Shown: positions 1-8,042, counted from the stretch's first letter. The stretch is DNA of 43,959 bases from Nocardioides lijunqiniae (GCF_015024225.1 NZ_JACJGM010000039.1:1-43959); one strand, 5' to 3'. Numbers and translations are program-made. The notes: generated from the sequence alone by a model not told the origin.

Positions 1-1191
1 CGCGGCCGCCCGCGCGAGCAGGTCGGCCGCGTCGGCCAGCGTGCCGACGGGGGCGGCGAGCAGGTGGGGGGCGAGCTGCGCGGCCGGCACCTCGCGGGCG
101 TGGAGCTCGCGCACCGTGCGGGCGTGCATGGCCGAGCACTGCAGCGGCCCGAGCGCCGAGACCGTGGCCTCGCGGATCACCGGGTGCACGAACGTCAGGC
201 CGTCGACGCCGCCGACGAGGACGTTGGCCCGCACGAGCGAGGCGACCGCCTCGGGCAGGGCGTCGGGCGGGACCTCGGCCACCCGCCCGGCCAGCCAGGG
301 GCTGGCCTCGAACCCCAGCACGGCGGCGGCGCCGGCCAGCGCGAGCGCCTCGGGGGAGAGCCGGCTGAGCATCGCGCGCGAGATGGTGGCCGGGCCCAGC
401 CCGGAGATGGCCTCGGCGGTCGCGGGGTGCGAGACGTCGTGCCCGGCGCTGCCCAGCTCGTCGAGCAGGGCCCCGGTGAGGAACGGGTTGCCACCACAGG
501 CGGCGTGCATGGCCTCGACCACCGCCGCGCAGGGCACCACGCCGTCGGGGGTGTGGAAGGCGGCCACCGCCACGGGCGACAGCGGCTCGGGCAGCAGGCG
601 CTCGACGTAGGGCGAGACCGTCAGCTCCGTGAGCGGGCCGCTGCCGCCCGACGGCGGTCGGGTGGCCACCACGAGCGCGATGGGCAGGTCGGCGATGCGC
701 CGGGCGAGGTAGCCGAGGAAGCGCAGCGACGGCTGGTCGGACCACTGGGCGTCGTCGACGGTGATCAGGAGCGGTCGGGTCGAGGACAGGTCGATCGCGA
801 CCCACCACAGGGCGTGCAGCGTGCGGGCGACCTCGGCGTCGCTCGCCCCCGAGGCAGGGGCCACGTCGAGCGCCTGCAGCGCCCGACCGGCCGGACCGGC
901 GAGGATCGCGTCGCGGACCTCGCCGCTGTAGCGCGAGATCGAGCGCTCCACCATCTGCCGCACGACACCCCACGCCAGCGGCGTCTCGGTCTCGTCGCCG
1001 ATCGCCTGGAGCCGGCCGTAGCCGCGGCGCCGCGCGAGCTCGCGGGCCTCCCGCACCAGCGCGGTCTTGCCGATCCCGGCGGCGCCCTCGATGACGATCA
1101 CGCGTCCCGAGCCGGCCGCCGCCTCGTCGAGCGCGGTCGCGATGCGGACCAGCTCGGACTCGCGCTCCAGGATCTGCGAGGCCGAGCTCAC
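1..1191 (-). CDS. Large ATP-binding (LAL/LuxR-type) regulator, 3' end cut by window
   Basis: 397 codons are visible and the reading frame runs off the left edge. The GTG start at 1191 gives VSSASQILERESELVRIATA, typical of the N-terminus of LAL-type regulators and related AAA/NACHT-like ATPases. A Walker A GAAGIGKT lies at residues 36-43 and a Walker B-like LLITVDDAQW about 100 residues later, followed by a helical, Ala/Leu-rich region. In this family ATP binding controls a C-terminal LuxR-type DNA-binding domain; that part would lie beyond base 1 and is not seen, so the transcription-factor role is inferred. The start is 8 bases downstream of the MBL gene's stop, so it probably belongs to the same minus-strand unit. 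No clear ribosome-binding site is seen, so the exact start is uncertain. A stand-alone AAA ATPase without a DNA-binding domain is the alternative. Confidence 0.75.
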   Translation of the reverse strand, partial: MSSASQILERESELVRIATALDEAAAGSGRVIVIEGAAGIGKTALVREARELARRRGYGRLQAIGDETETPLAWGVVRQMVERSISRYSGEVRDAILAGPAGRALQALDVAPASGASDAEVARTLHALWWVAIDLSSTRPLLITVDDAQWSDQPSLRFLGYLARRIADLPIALVVATRPPSGGSGPLTELTVSPYVERLLPEPLSPVAVAAFHTPDGVVPCAAVVEAMHAACGGNPFLTGALLDELGSAGHDVSHPATAEAISGLGPATISRAMLSRLSPEALALAGAAAVLGFEASPWLAGRVAEVPPDALPEAVASLVRANVLVGGVDGLTFVHPVIREATVSALGPLQCSAMHARTVRELHAREVPAAQLAPHLLAAPVGTLADAADLLARAAA

Positions 1192-1198
1192 GGGGGAC

Positions 1199-1831
1199 TC
1201 ACCGGGCGGCCACCCGCTCGAGGACGTCGGGGTCGCGCAGCGGCGGCCCGTGGCCGAAGAGCGCCAGCGCCGGGCGCAGCGCGGCCAGCCGGCGCATCGA
1301 CGCCCGGTTGACCGCCACGTCGGCGGTGAGGAACGACCACGGCGCGGTGACCCGCCCGAGGTGGAAGAACACGTCGCCGGCGATCAGCACCCGGTCGGAC
1401 TCGCGCCACAGCGCGATGTGTCCGGGGGAGTGGCCCGGCACCTCGAGCACCTCGAAGCCGGCCACGGCGTCGCCCTCGACCAGCCCGCGCGACACGGCGT
1501 ACGACGGCACCTTGGGCAGGTGGGACATCAGCCGCGGCACCAGCCCGGGGCCGATCGCCGGCGTCGCCGTCTCGATCGCCTCGGCGTCCGCCGCACCGCA
1601 CCACAGCGGCAGGTCCATGGCCTCGCACACCGCCCTGCTGGAGCCGAAGTGGTCGGGGTGGGCGTGGGTCACGGCGTGCGCCGTGACCGGGTGCCCGGAC
1701 AGCTCGCGCAGGAGCCGCTTGCGCGCGCCGGGAGTGCCCGCGTCGACGAGGACGTCGCCGACGAGGTAGCAGTTGACCATGTGGGGCGGGCGTCCCCTGA
1801 GGAGCTGGACCCCGGGCGCGATCTCACGCAC
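1199..1831 (-). CDS. MBL-fold metallo-hydrolase
   Basis: The protein has 210 residues with the complete metal-site pattern of the metallo-beta-lactamase superfamily: THAHPDHFG (HxHxDH) near residue 75, GHSPGHI near 140, GDVFF near 155 and FGHGPP near 195. Its compact size and the GHSPGH loop resemble the glyoxalase II/lactonase-like hydrolases that bind two metal ions. The substrate cannot be told from sequence. It starts with GTG only six bases after a near-consensus TATGAT on the minus strand, so a leaderless transcript is likely even though the GT4 stop is just 30 bases upstream. It probably cannot act as a classical beta-lactamase because there is no signal peptide. A cytoplasmic thioester or lactone hydrolase is a guess only. 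Confidence 0.88.
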   Translation of the reverse strand: MREIAPGVQLLRGRPPHMVNCYLVGDVLVDAGTPGARKRLLRELSGHPVTAHAVTHAHPDHFGSSRAVCEAMDLPLWCGAADAEAIETATPAIGPGLVPRLMSHLPKVPSYAVSRGLVEGDAVAGFEVLEVPGHSPGHIALWRESDRVLIAGDVFFHLGRVTAPWSFLTADVAVNRASMRRLAALRPALALFGHGPPLRDPDVLERVAAR

Positions 1832-1837
1832 AGGCGG

Positions 1838-1843
1838 ATCATA
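1838..1843 (-). promoter_or_regulatory. -10 element (TATGAT) of the MBL gene, leaderless type
   Basis: Read on the minus strand, TATGAT is followed by six bases and then the GTG start at 1831. This spacing places the transcription start at or next to the start codon. The hexamer lies in the 30-base gap after the GT4 stop, so the MBL gene can be transcribed independently of the glycosyltransferase. A convincing -35 is not visible. Confidence 0.5.
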
Positions 1844-1861
1844 TGCGCGCGAACGCGCTCT

Positions 1862-2911
1862 TTACCCGACCTTGGCCCCGGACATCGCCGACATCGTGCT
1901 CTCCAGCTCGTCGACCGCGTCCGTCCAGGGGCGCTCCAGCGCCAGCTCGCGGCCCCGCGCTCCCAGCAGCGTGCGTCGCCGGTCCGCCACGACCGCGGAC
2001 ACCTGGTCCCGGAAGGAGCGGCTGCTGGACGGGTCGAAGAGCAGGCCGTTCTCGAGGCTGCGGACGACGTCGGTCGCGCCGCCCGAGCGGGCCGCGACCA
2101 CGGGCACCCCCGACGCGCTCGCCTCGCGCAGCTGGTGGCAGCAGGTCTCGTGCGCGCCCGGGTGCACGAGCACGTCCAGGGACGGCAGGGCGACGGTCAG
2201 GTCGCCGGTGGTGAGGGCGCCCGTGAGCTTGGCGCCGGGGAGCCGCTGGGCCAGCCACGACCGCTGGGGGCCGTCGCCGATCACCACGAGGCGGATGCCC
2301 GGGAGGTCGGCGAGCTCGGCCAGGCGGCGTACGCCGTGGCGCTTGTGGAGGCTGCCGACGTACCCGACGACCACCAGCGGCGTCTCGCGGGAGCGGGCCC
2401 GGGCCCACGAGTCGTGCAGCCAGGAGTCGCGCAGGGCGGGGGTGAAGGCGGCGGAGTCCACGCCCGGGCGCCACAGCGCGGCCTCGACCCCGAGCTCGGC
2501 CGCGCGCTCCACCATCCAGGACGAGGTGACCAGGACCCGGTCGGCGCGGGTCACCGTGCCGCGCCAGTAGTCCGCGGTCAGGTCGAGGACCGCCGACTGC
2601 TCGACCACGAGCGAGGCGGTCCCGGTGCGCTGGGCGTGCTTCAGCGCCTTGCGGCCGAGGGTCCCCGGAGAGGTGACGTGGACCAGGTCCGGGGCGTGGC
2701 CGTCGATCGCGGCGCGCACCTGCGCGCCGACCGGCTCGAGCGGGCGGACCCGGACCACGTCACAGCCGCGGTAGGAGGTCAGCCCGGGAGCCGGAGCGAT
2801 GATCCGGACCGAGTGCCCGCGGTCGACGAGGCGGTCGGCCACGGCCTTGAGCGTGGTCGTCGTGCCGTCCACGGCGGGGAAGAACGTCTCGGTCACCAGA
2901 GCGATCCGCAT
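1862..2911 (-). CDS. GT4-family glycosyltransferase
   Basis: 349 residues, a usual GT-B length. The N-terminus MRIALVTETFFPAVDGTTTT is typical of the GDP-mannose-dependent mannosyltransferases of actinobacteria (MgtA/PimB-like). The C-terminal half carries the nucleotide-sugar signature: VVGYVGSLHKRHG near residue 220, VIGDGP near 250, and an EX7E motif (HETCCHQLREASASG) followed by GVPVVAARSGG near 300. No membrane segment or signal peptide is seen, so it should act at the cytoplasmic face. The donor is probably GDP-mannose by family resemblance and the acceptor is unknown; lipoglycan or glycolipid mannosylation is the most likely use. It starts with ATG at 2911, divergent from the flavin oxidoreductase gene with 116 bases between them, and heads the minus-strand group running into the MBL and LAL genes. 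Confidence 0.87.
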   Translation of the reverse strand: MRIALVTETFFPAVDGTTTTLKAVADRLVDRGHSVRIIAPAPGLTSYRGCDVVRVRPLEPVGAQVRAAIDGHAPDLVHVTSPGTLGRKALKHAQRTGTASLVVEQSAVLDLTADYWRGTVTRADRVLVTSSWMVERAAELGVEAALWRPGVDSAAFTPALRDSWLHDSWARARSRETPLVVVGYVGSLHKRHGVRRLAELADLPGIRLVVIGDGPQRSWLAQRLPGAKLTGALTTGDLTVALPSLDVLVHPGAHETCCHQLREASASGVPVVAARSGGATDVVRSLENGLLFDPSSSRSFRDQVSAVVADRRRTLLGARGRELALERPWTDAVDELESTMSAMSGAKVG

Positions 2912-2998
2912 GCCACGAGCGTGACCCGCCGTCGCGTCCTGGCCACGGCCTACGGGTGTCCGCGCGGTGAACAGTGGCCCGCCAGGACCGCCGGGAAG

Positions 2999-3012
2999 TT
3001 TGAAGGTTCAAC
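2999..3012. promoter_or_regulatory. Candidate operator, TTGAA-N2-TTCAA inverted repeat
   Basis: In the 116-base gap between the divergent GT4 and flavin oxidoreductase genes there is an inverted repeat TTGAAGGTTCAA (3000-3011). It ends 16 bases before the ATG at 3028, so a bound protein would block transcription or initiation of the oxidoreductase gene. Such short AT-containing dyads stand out in this GC-rich DNA and resemble sites used by MarR-type regulators. No MarR gene is present in the window, so the binding protein is unknown. Confidence 0.35.
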
Positions 3013-3027
3013 CAGTGTTGGGCCGGT

Positions 3028-4047
3028 ATGAAGAAGATCGGGTTCCTGTCCTTCGGCCACTGGTCGGCCTCCCCGCAGTCCCAGACGCGCTCGGCCTCGG
3101 ACGTGCTGCACCAGTCCATCGACCTCGCCGTGGCCGCCGAGGAGCTGGGCGTCGACGGCGCCTACTTCCGGGTGCACCACTTCGCCCAGCAGCTGGCGTC
3201 GCCGTTCCCACTGCTCGCCGCGGTCGGTGCGCGCACGAGCCGCATCGAGATCGGCACCGGCGTCATCGACATGCGCTACGAGAACCCGCTCTACATGGCG
3301 GAGGACGCCGGCGCGGCGGACCTCATCTCCGACGGCAGGCTGCAGCTCGGCGTGAGCCGCGGGTCACCGGAGCAGGTCATCGACGGCTACCGCTACTTCG
3401 GCTACGCCCCTGCCGAGGGCACCGACCACGCCGACATGGCGCGCGAGCACACCCGGGTGTTCCTCGAGGTGCTCGAGGGCAACGGCTTCGCCGAGCCCAA
3501 CCCGCGCCCGATGTTCCCCAACCCGCCGGGTCTGCTGCGCATCGAGCCGCACGCGCCGGGCCTGCGCGACCGGATCTGGTGGGGCGCCGGCACCCGGCAG
3601 ACCGCCGAGTGGACCGCCCAGCAGGGCATGAACCTGATGAGCTCGACGCTGCTGGGCGAGGACACCGGCGTGCCCTTCCACCAGCTCCAGGCCGAGCAGA
3701 TCGAGCGCTTCCGCACCGCCTGGGCCGAGGCCGGTCACACCCGCACCCCGCGGGTCTCGGTCAGCCGCAGCATCTTCCCGATCGTCAGCGACCTCGACCG
3801 CGCCTACTTCGGTCGCGAGGGCGGCGGTGGCGACCAGGTGGGCTACATCGACGGCGGCAAGGCCCGCTTCGGCAAGACCTACGCCGGCTCGCCCGAGCGG
3901 CTCATCGAGGAGCTGGCCCGCGACGAGGCCGTCGCCGCGGCGGACACGCTGCTGCTCACCATCCCCAACCAGCTGGGCGTCGACTACAACGCCCACGTGT
4001 TGGAGACGGTGCTGAAGGAGCTCGCCCCGGGCCTCGGCTGGAGGTGA
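3028..4047 (+). CDS. LLM-class flavin-dependent oxidoreductase (luciferase-like)
   Basis: 339 residues with the TIM-barrel pattern of bacterial luciferase-like monooxygenases. The N-terminus MKKIGFLSFGHW leads into GVDGAYFRVHHF (residues 44-55), the usual E/D-x-x-W/Y-x-x-E/H-H segment. It is followed by IEIGTGVIDMRYENPLYMAE, the typical strand and loop of the barrel, and by GRLQLGVSRGSPEQ, the flavin-phosphate region. These enzymes use FMNH2 or F420H2 with O2 or another acceptor; this protein looks nearer to the FMN luciferase-like branch, but the substrate is unknown. It is a single gene, divergent from GT4, with a dyad-symmetric candidate operator just upstream. The stop lies 18 bases before the CRP-like site of the sdh operon. 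No strong ribosome-binding site is seen before ATG 3028. Confidence 0.88.
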   Translation: MKKIGFLSFGHWSASPQSQTRSASDVLHQSIDLAVAAEELGVDGAYFRVHHFAQQLASPFPLLAAVGARTSRIEIGTGVIDMRYENPLYMAEDAGAADLISDGRLQLGVSRGSPEQVIDGYRYFGYAPAEGTDHADMAREHTRVFLEVLEGNGFAEPNPRPMFPNPPGLLRIEPHAPGLRDRIWWGAGTRQTAEWTAQQGMNLMSSTLLGEDTGVPFHQLQAEQIERFRTAWAEAGHTRTPRVSVSRSIFPIVSDLDRAYFGREGGGGDQVGYIDGGKARFGKTYAGSPERLIEELARDEAVAAADTLLLTIPNQLGVDYNAHVLETVLKELAPGLGWR

Positions 4048-4065
4048 CCTCGCCGGCTCGTTCGG

Positions 4066-4081
4066 TGTGACCCCTTTCACA
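4066..4081. promoter_or_regulatory. CRP/GlxR-type operator upstream of sdh operon
   Basis: TGTGACCCCTTTCACA is a perfect TGTGA-N6-TCACA palindrome, the consensus shared by E. coli CRP, mycobacterial CRP and corynebacterial GlxR. It is the only such site I noticed in the window. It lies 49 bases upstream of the anchor-subunit ATG (4131) and just after the stop of the preceding gene, so it is in the sdh promoter region. GlxR is known to control sdhCAB in Corynebacterium glutamicum, which makes cAMP-linked control of this operon likely. Confidence 0.65.
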
Positions 4082-4130
4082 TCGGTCGGTTTCTGTGCAG
4101 ACTCAGCCCCGGACTCCTCCGGAGGTGGGC

Positions 4131-4916
4131 ATGACGACTGGCGTGCACGGGCCGACCAGGGCTGCGATCGACGAGAAGACCCTGCGGCCGGACCGCTGGT
4201 GGCTGCCGCCGCTGACGACGTTCGTGGTGTTCAGCGCCTTCGTCGTCTACGCGACGGTGCGGGCGTTCATGGGCAGCGACTACTACGCCTCGCCCTACCT
4301 CTCGCCGTTCTACTCCCCGTGCCTGGGTGACTGCGTCGAGGGCGCCTCGGACTTCGGTCAGCCGTTCCGTGCCTGGCCGCTGTCCGCGGCGCTGCTCATC
4401 CTGATCTTCCCGCTCGGCTTCCGGATGACCTGCTACTACTACCGCAAGGCCTACTACCGGGCGTTCTGGCTCTCGCCGCCCGCCTGCGCGGTCGCCGAGC
4501 CGAAGACGACGTACACCGGCGAGACGCGCTTCCCGCTGCTGCTGCAGAACGTCCACCGCTACTTCTGGTACGCCGCCGTGCTGGTCGGCCTGGTGCTGAG
4601 CTTCGACGTGGTGCTGGCCTTCCGCAACGAGGACCACGAGTGGGGCCACATGGGCCTCGGCACGCTCCTCATGCTCGTCAACGTCGTCCTGATCTGGCTC
4701 TACACGCTCTCGTGCCACTCGTGCCGCCACACCGTCGGCGGCCGGCTGCGGCACTTCTCGAAGCACCCCGTGCGCTACAAGCTCTGGACCTGGGTCTCCC
4801 GGCTCAACCAGGACCACGGCCGCTACGCGTGGTACTCGCTGTTCTCCGTCGCCCTGGTCGACCTCTACATCTTCCTGATCGCCAACGGCACGATCGAGGA
4901 CGTGAGGTTCTTCTGA
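4131..4916 (+). CDS. sdhC: Succinate dehydrogenase membrane-anchor subunit (Sdh1 type)
   Basis: 261 residues with five predicted membrane helices: WLPPLTTFVVFSAFVVYATV near 25-45, WPLSAALLILIFPLGFRM near 85-105, the HRYFWYAAVLVGLVLSFDVV segment, the LLMLVNVVLIWLYTLSCHSC segment, and YSLFSVALVDLYIFLIANG at the C-terminus. The single long anchor with adjacent flavoprotein and iron-sulfur genes matches the mycobacterial Sdh1 set (Rv0249c-Rv0248c-Rv0247c), not the two-subunit SdhC/SdhD arrangement. Conserved histidines in the helices, for example HRYFW and CHSCRHT, are candidate haem ligands. I chose ATG 4131 because GGAGG lies five bases upstream; a GTG at 4095 in the same frame lacks such a site. 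The stop overlaps the sdhA start (TGATG), indicating translational coupling. Confidence 0.9.
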   Translation: MTTGVHGPTRAAIDEKTLRPDRWWLPPLTTFVVFSAFVVYATVRAFMGSDYYASPYLSPFYSPCLGDCVEGASDFGQPFRAWPLSAALLILIFPLGFRMTCYYYRKAYYRAFWLSPPACAVAEPKTTYTGETRFPLLLQNVHRYFWYAAVLVGLVLSFDVVLAFRNEDHEWGHMGLGTLLMLVNVVLIWLYTLSCHSCRHTVGGRLRHFSKHPVRYKLWTWVSRLNQDHGRYAWYSLFSVALVDLYIFLIANGTIEDVRFF

Positions 4917-6829
4917 TGAGCGGCACCCACCCGGTCAACGACCGGCACCCGATGACCGGCAACGAGATGTCCGGAGACGCGGCGGGCGGCATGGAGCGCC
5001 ACCAGTACGACGTCGTCGTGGTCGGCGCCGGGGGAGCTGGTCTGCGGGCCGCGATCGCGGCCCACGACGCCGGCGCTCGCACGGCGATCGTCTGCAAGTC
5101 CCTGCTCGGCAAGGCCCACACGGTGATGGCCGAGGGCGGCATCGCGGCCGCCATGGGCAACCGCTGGCCGGAGGACAACTGGGAGGTCCACTTCCGCGAC
5201 ACCATGCGCGGCGGGAAGATGCTCAACAACTGGCGCATGGCCCAGCTCCACGCCCAGGAGGCGCCCGAGCGGGTGATGGAGCTCGAGGACTGGGGTGCGC
5301 TCTTCGACCGCACCGACGACGGGCTGATCTCCCAGCGCGACTTCGGCGGCCACAAGTACGCCCGGCTGGCCCACGTCGGCGACCGCACCGGCCTGGAGAT
5401 GATCCGCACCCTCCAGCAGCGCGCGGTCTCCCTGGGCATCGACGTCTTCATGGAGTGCACGGTCACCGACGTCATGCTGGACAAGGACGACGGCGGCGCG
5501 GTGTCGGGCGCCTTCGGCTACTGGCGCGAGACGGGTCGCTTCGTGCTGTTCGAGACGCCCAGCGTCGTCCTCGCCACCGGCGGCATCGGCAAGTCGTTCA
5601 AGGTGACCTCCAACTCCTGGGAGTACACCGGCGACGGCCACGCGCTCGCGATGCGCGCGGGCGCCTCGCTGATCAACATGGAGTTCGTGCAGTTCCACCC
5701 GACGGGCATGGTCTGGCCACCCTCGGTGAAGGGGCTGCTGGTCACGGAGTCGGTGCGCGGCGACGGCGGCATCCTGAAGAACTCCGAGGGCGAGCGGTTC
5801 ATGTTCGACTACATCCCGGAGTACTTCAAGAGCGAGACGGCCGACACCGTGGAGGAGGCCGACGCCTGGTACGACGACAAGAAGAGCAACCGGCGGCCAC
5901 CCGAGCTGCTGCCGCGCGACGAGGTCGCCCGGGCCATCAACTCCGAGATCAAGGCCGGCCGCGGCACCCCCCACGGCGGCATCTACCTCGACATCGCCTC
6001 GCGCCGCTCCCCGGAGTTCATCCGCAAGCGGCTGCCCTCGATGTACCACCAGTTCAAGGAGCTGGCCGACGTCGACATCACCGCCGAGCCCATGGAGATC
6101 GGCCCCACCTGCCACTACGTGATGGGCGGGGTCGAGGTCGACGCCGACACCCAGCAGAGCGCCGTGACCGGCCTGTACGCCGTCGGCGAGTGCAGCGGCG
6201 GGATGCACGGCTCCAACCGGCTGGGCGGCAACTCGCTGGGGGACCTGCTGGTCTTCGGCAAGCGCGCCGGCGAGGCCGCGACGGCGTACGCCAGGTCGCG
6301 GGACGACGACCGCCCGAAGGTCGACGAGGCCGACGTGAAGGCGGCCGAGCGCAGCGCGCTCGCGCCGTTCGAGGTGGAGGGCGGGGAGAACCCGTACACG
6401 ATCCAGTCCGACCTCCAGCAGTCGATGAACGACCTGGTCGGCATCATCCGCACGGCACCCGAGCTGGAGCGGTCGCTGAGCGAGATCGAGGCGTTCAAGG
6501 TGCGCGCGGCGTCGATGAAGGTGGAGGGCCACCGGCAGTACAACCCCGGCTGGCACCTCGCGCTGGACCTGCGCAACATGCTGGTCGTCAGCGAGGCGAT
6601 CGCGAAGGCGGCGCTCGCGCGAGAGGAGTCGCGCGGCGGGCACACCCGCGACGACTTCCCGGGACCGAGCGAGGAGTGGGCGACCAAGAACCTCGTGGTC
6701 GACCTCAGTGCCGACGGCACCGGCATCGACCTGCACGAGAAGCCGTTGCCGGAGATGCCCGAGGAGCTCAGGAAGTACTTCGAGCCGGCAGCCGCCGAGC
6801 CCCCTGCCGAGAGCAAGGAAGGGAAGTAG
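4916..6829 (+). CDS. sdhA: Succinate dehydrogenase flavoprotein subunit
   Basis: 637 residues. It oxidises succinate to fumarate and passes electrons through covalently bound FAD to SdhB. Visible motifs are the FAD-binding VVVGAGGAGLRAAIAA near residues 34-49, the flavinylation segment AHTVMAEGGI with His68 as probable FAD attachment residue, FVQFHPTGM in the active site near 260, and GSNRLGGNSL near 440 carrying the catalytic arginine region. The C-terminal helical domain includes the RQYNPGWHLALDLRNML segment seen in family members. The start ATG 4916 overlaps the anchor-gene stop. About 25 extra N-terminal residues precede the FAD domain, so an internal start at MERHQYDV is possible, but coupling favours 4916. 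The layout anchor-sdhA-sdhB matches mycobacterial Sdh1. Confidence 0.96.
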   Translation: MSGTHPVNDRHPMTGNEMSGDAAGGMERHQYDVVVVGAGGAGLRAAIAAHDAGARTAIVCKSLLGKAHTVMAEGGIAAAMGNRWPEDNWEVHFRDTMRGGKMLNNWRMAQLHAQEAPERVMELEDWGALFDRTDDGLISQRDFGGHKYARLAHVGDRTGLEMIRTLQQRAVSLGIDVFMECTVTDVMLDKDDGGAVSGAFGYWRETGRFVLFETPSVVLATGGIGKSFKVTSNSWEYTGDGHALAMRAGASLINMEFVQFHPTGMVWPPSVKGLLVTESVRGDGGILKNSEGERFMFDYIPEYFKSETADTVEEADAWYDDKKSNRRPPELLPRDEVARAINSEIKAGRGTPHGGIYLDIASRRSPEFIRKRLPSMYHQFKELADVDITAEPMEIGPTCHYVMGGVEVDADTQQSAVTGLYAVGECSGGMHGSNRLGGNSLGDLLVFGKRAGEAATAYARSRDDDRPKVDEADVKAAERSALAPFEVEGGENPYTIQSDLQQSMNDLVGIIRTAPELERSLSEIEAFKVRAASMKVEGHRQYNPGWHLALDLRNMLVVSEAIAKAALAREESRGGHTRDDFPGPSEEWATKNLVVDLSADGTGIDLHEKPLPEMPEELRKYFEPAAAEPPAESKEGK

Positions 6830-6831
6830 GT

Positions 6832-7608
6832 ATGGGATACCAGCTGAAGATGCGGGTGTGGCGCGGCGACCAGTCGGGCGGCGACCTGGGCGACTACACG
6901 GTCGAGGTGTCCGAGGGCGAGGTCGTCCTGGACGCGCTGCACCGGGTGCAGGCCACCCAGGCCGGCGACCTGGCGATCCGGTGGAACTGCAAGGCCGGCA
7001 AGTGCGGCTCCTGCAGCGCCGAGATCAACGGCCGGCCCCGGCTGCTGTGCATGACCCGGCTCTCGGACTTCGACGAGACCGAGACGATCACCGTCACCCC
7101 GCTGCGGACGTTCCCGGTGATCCGCGACCTGGTCACCGACGTGTCCTTCAACTACGAGAAGGCGCGCGAGCTGCCGTCGTTCGCGCCGCCGCCCCGCGAC
7201 GCCGACAACAAGCGCCGCATGGCCCAGGTCGACGTCGAGCGAGGGCAGGAGTTCCGCAAGTGCATCGAGTGCTTCCTGTGCCAGAACGTCTGCCACGTGG
7301 TGCGCGACCACGAGGAGAACAAGCCTGCCTTCGCGGGCCCGCGCTTCTTCCTGCGCTACGCCGAGCTCGACATGCACCCCCTCGACACCCACGACCGGCG
7401 CGAGCTCGCCCAGGGCGCCGCCGGCCTCGGGATGTGCAACATCACCAAGTGCTGCACCGAGGTCTGCCCCGAGGGCATCAAGATCACCGACAACGCGATC
7501 ATCCCCATGAAGGAGCGCGTCGTCGACCGCAAGTACGACCCGCTCGTCTGGCTGGGCAACAAGATCGGCCTCCGCACCAAGGACAACGACGGCCGCACCG
7601 AGCCCTAG
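6832..7608 (+). CDS. sdhB: Succinate dehydrogenase iron-sulfur subunit
   Basis: 258 residues carrying electrons from SdhA to quinone. The N-terminal plant-ferredoxin-like domain binds a [2Fe-2S] cluster with Cys53, Cys58, Cys61 and Cys73 (CKAGKCGSC then LLC). The C-terminal domain has two further cysteine groups, CIECFLCQNVC and CNITKCCTEVCPEG, expected to hold the [4Fe-4S] and [3Fe-4S] clusters. The gene begins two bases after the sdhA stop with a purine-rich AAGGAAGGGAAG before it, and it closes the operon. The stop at 7608 is followed eight bases later by the first short palindromic repeat, which may take part in transcription termination. Fumarate reductase is formally possible, but the single-anchor Sdh1 arrangement points to succinate oxidation in an aerobic actinobacterium. 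Confidence 0.96.
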   Translation: MGYQLKMRVWRGDQSGGDLGDYTVEVSEGEVVLDALHRVQATQAGDLAIRWNCKAGKCGSCSAEINGRPRLLCMTRLSDFDETETITVTPLRTFPVIRDLVTDVSFNYEKARELPSFAPPPRDADNKRRMAQVDVERGQEFRKCIECFLCQNVCHVVRDHEENKPAFAGPRFFLRYAELDMHPLDTHDRRELAQGAAGLGMCNITKCCTEVCPEGIKITDNAIIPMKERVVDRKYDPLVWLGNKIGLRTKDNDGRTEP

Positions 7609-7615
7609 CCACGAC

Positions 7616-7662
7616 GGTGGTCGAGCAGTGAGGAGCGTCAGCGACGAGCGCCCGTCGAGACC
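7616..7662 (+). repeat. Short palindromic repeat, type A, copy 1
   Basis: Begins GGTGGTCGAGCAGTGAGGAG and ends CCCGTCGAGACC, giving an imperfect inverted repeat of about 47 bp whose ends can pair. It starts eight bases after the sdhB stop codon and is nearly identical to the copy at 7738-7786. Confidence 0.85.
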
Positions 7663-7692
7663 GCGTGAGTCAAGCGCCCAGCGGCGACCCAC

Positions 7693-7731
7693 GGTGGTTG
7701 AGGTGCGAGCGCCAGCGAGCCTCGAAACCAC
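7693..7731 (+). repeat. Short palindromic repeat, type B, copy 1
   Basis: 39 bp beginning GGTGGTTGAGGTGCGAGC and ending GCCTCGAAACCAC; the ends GGTGGTT and AACCAC pair. It differs at a few central bases from the copies at 7808, 8421 and 43108. Confidence 0.85.
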
Positions 7732-7737
7732 ACTCCC

Positions 7738-7786
7738 GGTGGTCGAGCAGTGAGGAGCGTCAGCGACGAGCGCCCGTCGAGACCCC
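7738..7786 (+). repeat. Short palindromic repeat, type A, copy 2
   Basis: Near-identical to 7616-7662 over about 45 bases, including the core GAGGAGCGTCAGCGACGAGC, and in the same orientation. Types A and B alternate here (A, B, A, B). Confidence 0.85.
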
Positions 7787-7807
7787 GTGAGCCGAACGCC
7801 CGCGTCC

Positions 7808-7846
7808 GGTGGTTGAGGTGCGAGCGAAGCGAGCCTCGAAACCACC
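7808..7846 (+). repeat. Short palindromic repeat, type B, copy 2 (39 bp)
   Basis: Exactly 39 bp from GGTGGTTGAG to CTCGAAACCACC. On the opposite strand it differs at only one base, by eye, from the copy inside the HNH gene at 43108-43146. Confidence 0.88.
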
Positions 7847-7861
7847 TGATGTGTGCGGGGC

Positions 7862-8015
7862 TGGGGTGGCCCGCGCGCGTAGCAGCCCGGGTCTCGGCGT
7901 CAAGGAGCTTCGCCCGCTTCGCGGCGGCCTGCGGCCGTCCTTGACTCCGAGCCTCTCCCGGGCTGCTGGGACGGCGCACGGGCGGCGGCGGCTTCGCCGC
8001 GCCGCCCGCAAACAG
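7862..8015 (+). repeat. Long structured palindromic element, left copy
   Basis: About 150 bp that reappears inverted at 8180-8334. It contains nested inverted repeats: outer arms AGCAGCCCGGG (7881-7891) and CCCGGGCTGCT (7957-7967), middle arms CAAGGA (7901-7906) and TCCTTG (7938-7943), and an apical GGCC-TGC-GGCC hairpin between them. Outside this core a second hairpin, GGCGGCG-GCTT-CGCCGC, lies at about 7984-8000. The structure could form as RNA or as a DNA cruciform. No coding function is apparent. Confidence 0.8.
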
Positions 8016-8042
8016 CGCGGGCCCTGCCTATCGGTCGCCTAT

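Noticed and set aside
4095..4130. Upstream GTG start for the sdh anchor subunit
   Set aside because: No ribosome-binding site precedes it, while GGAGG sits correctly before ATG 4131.
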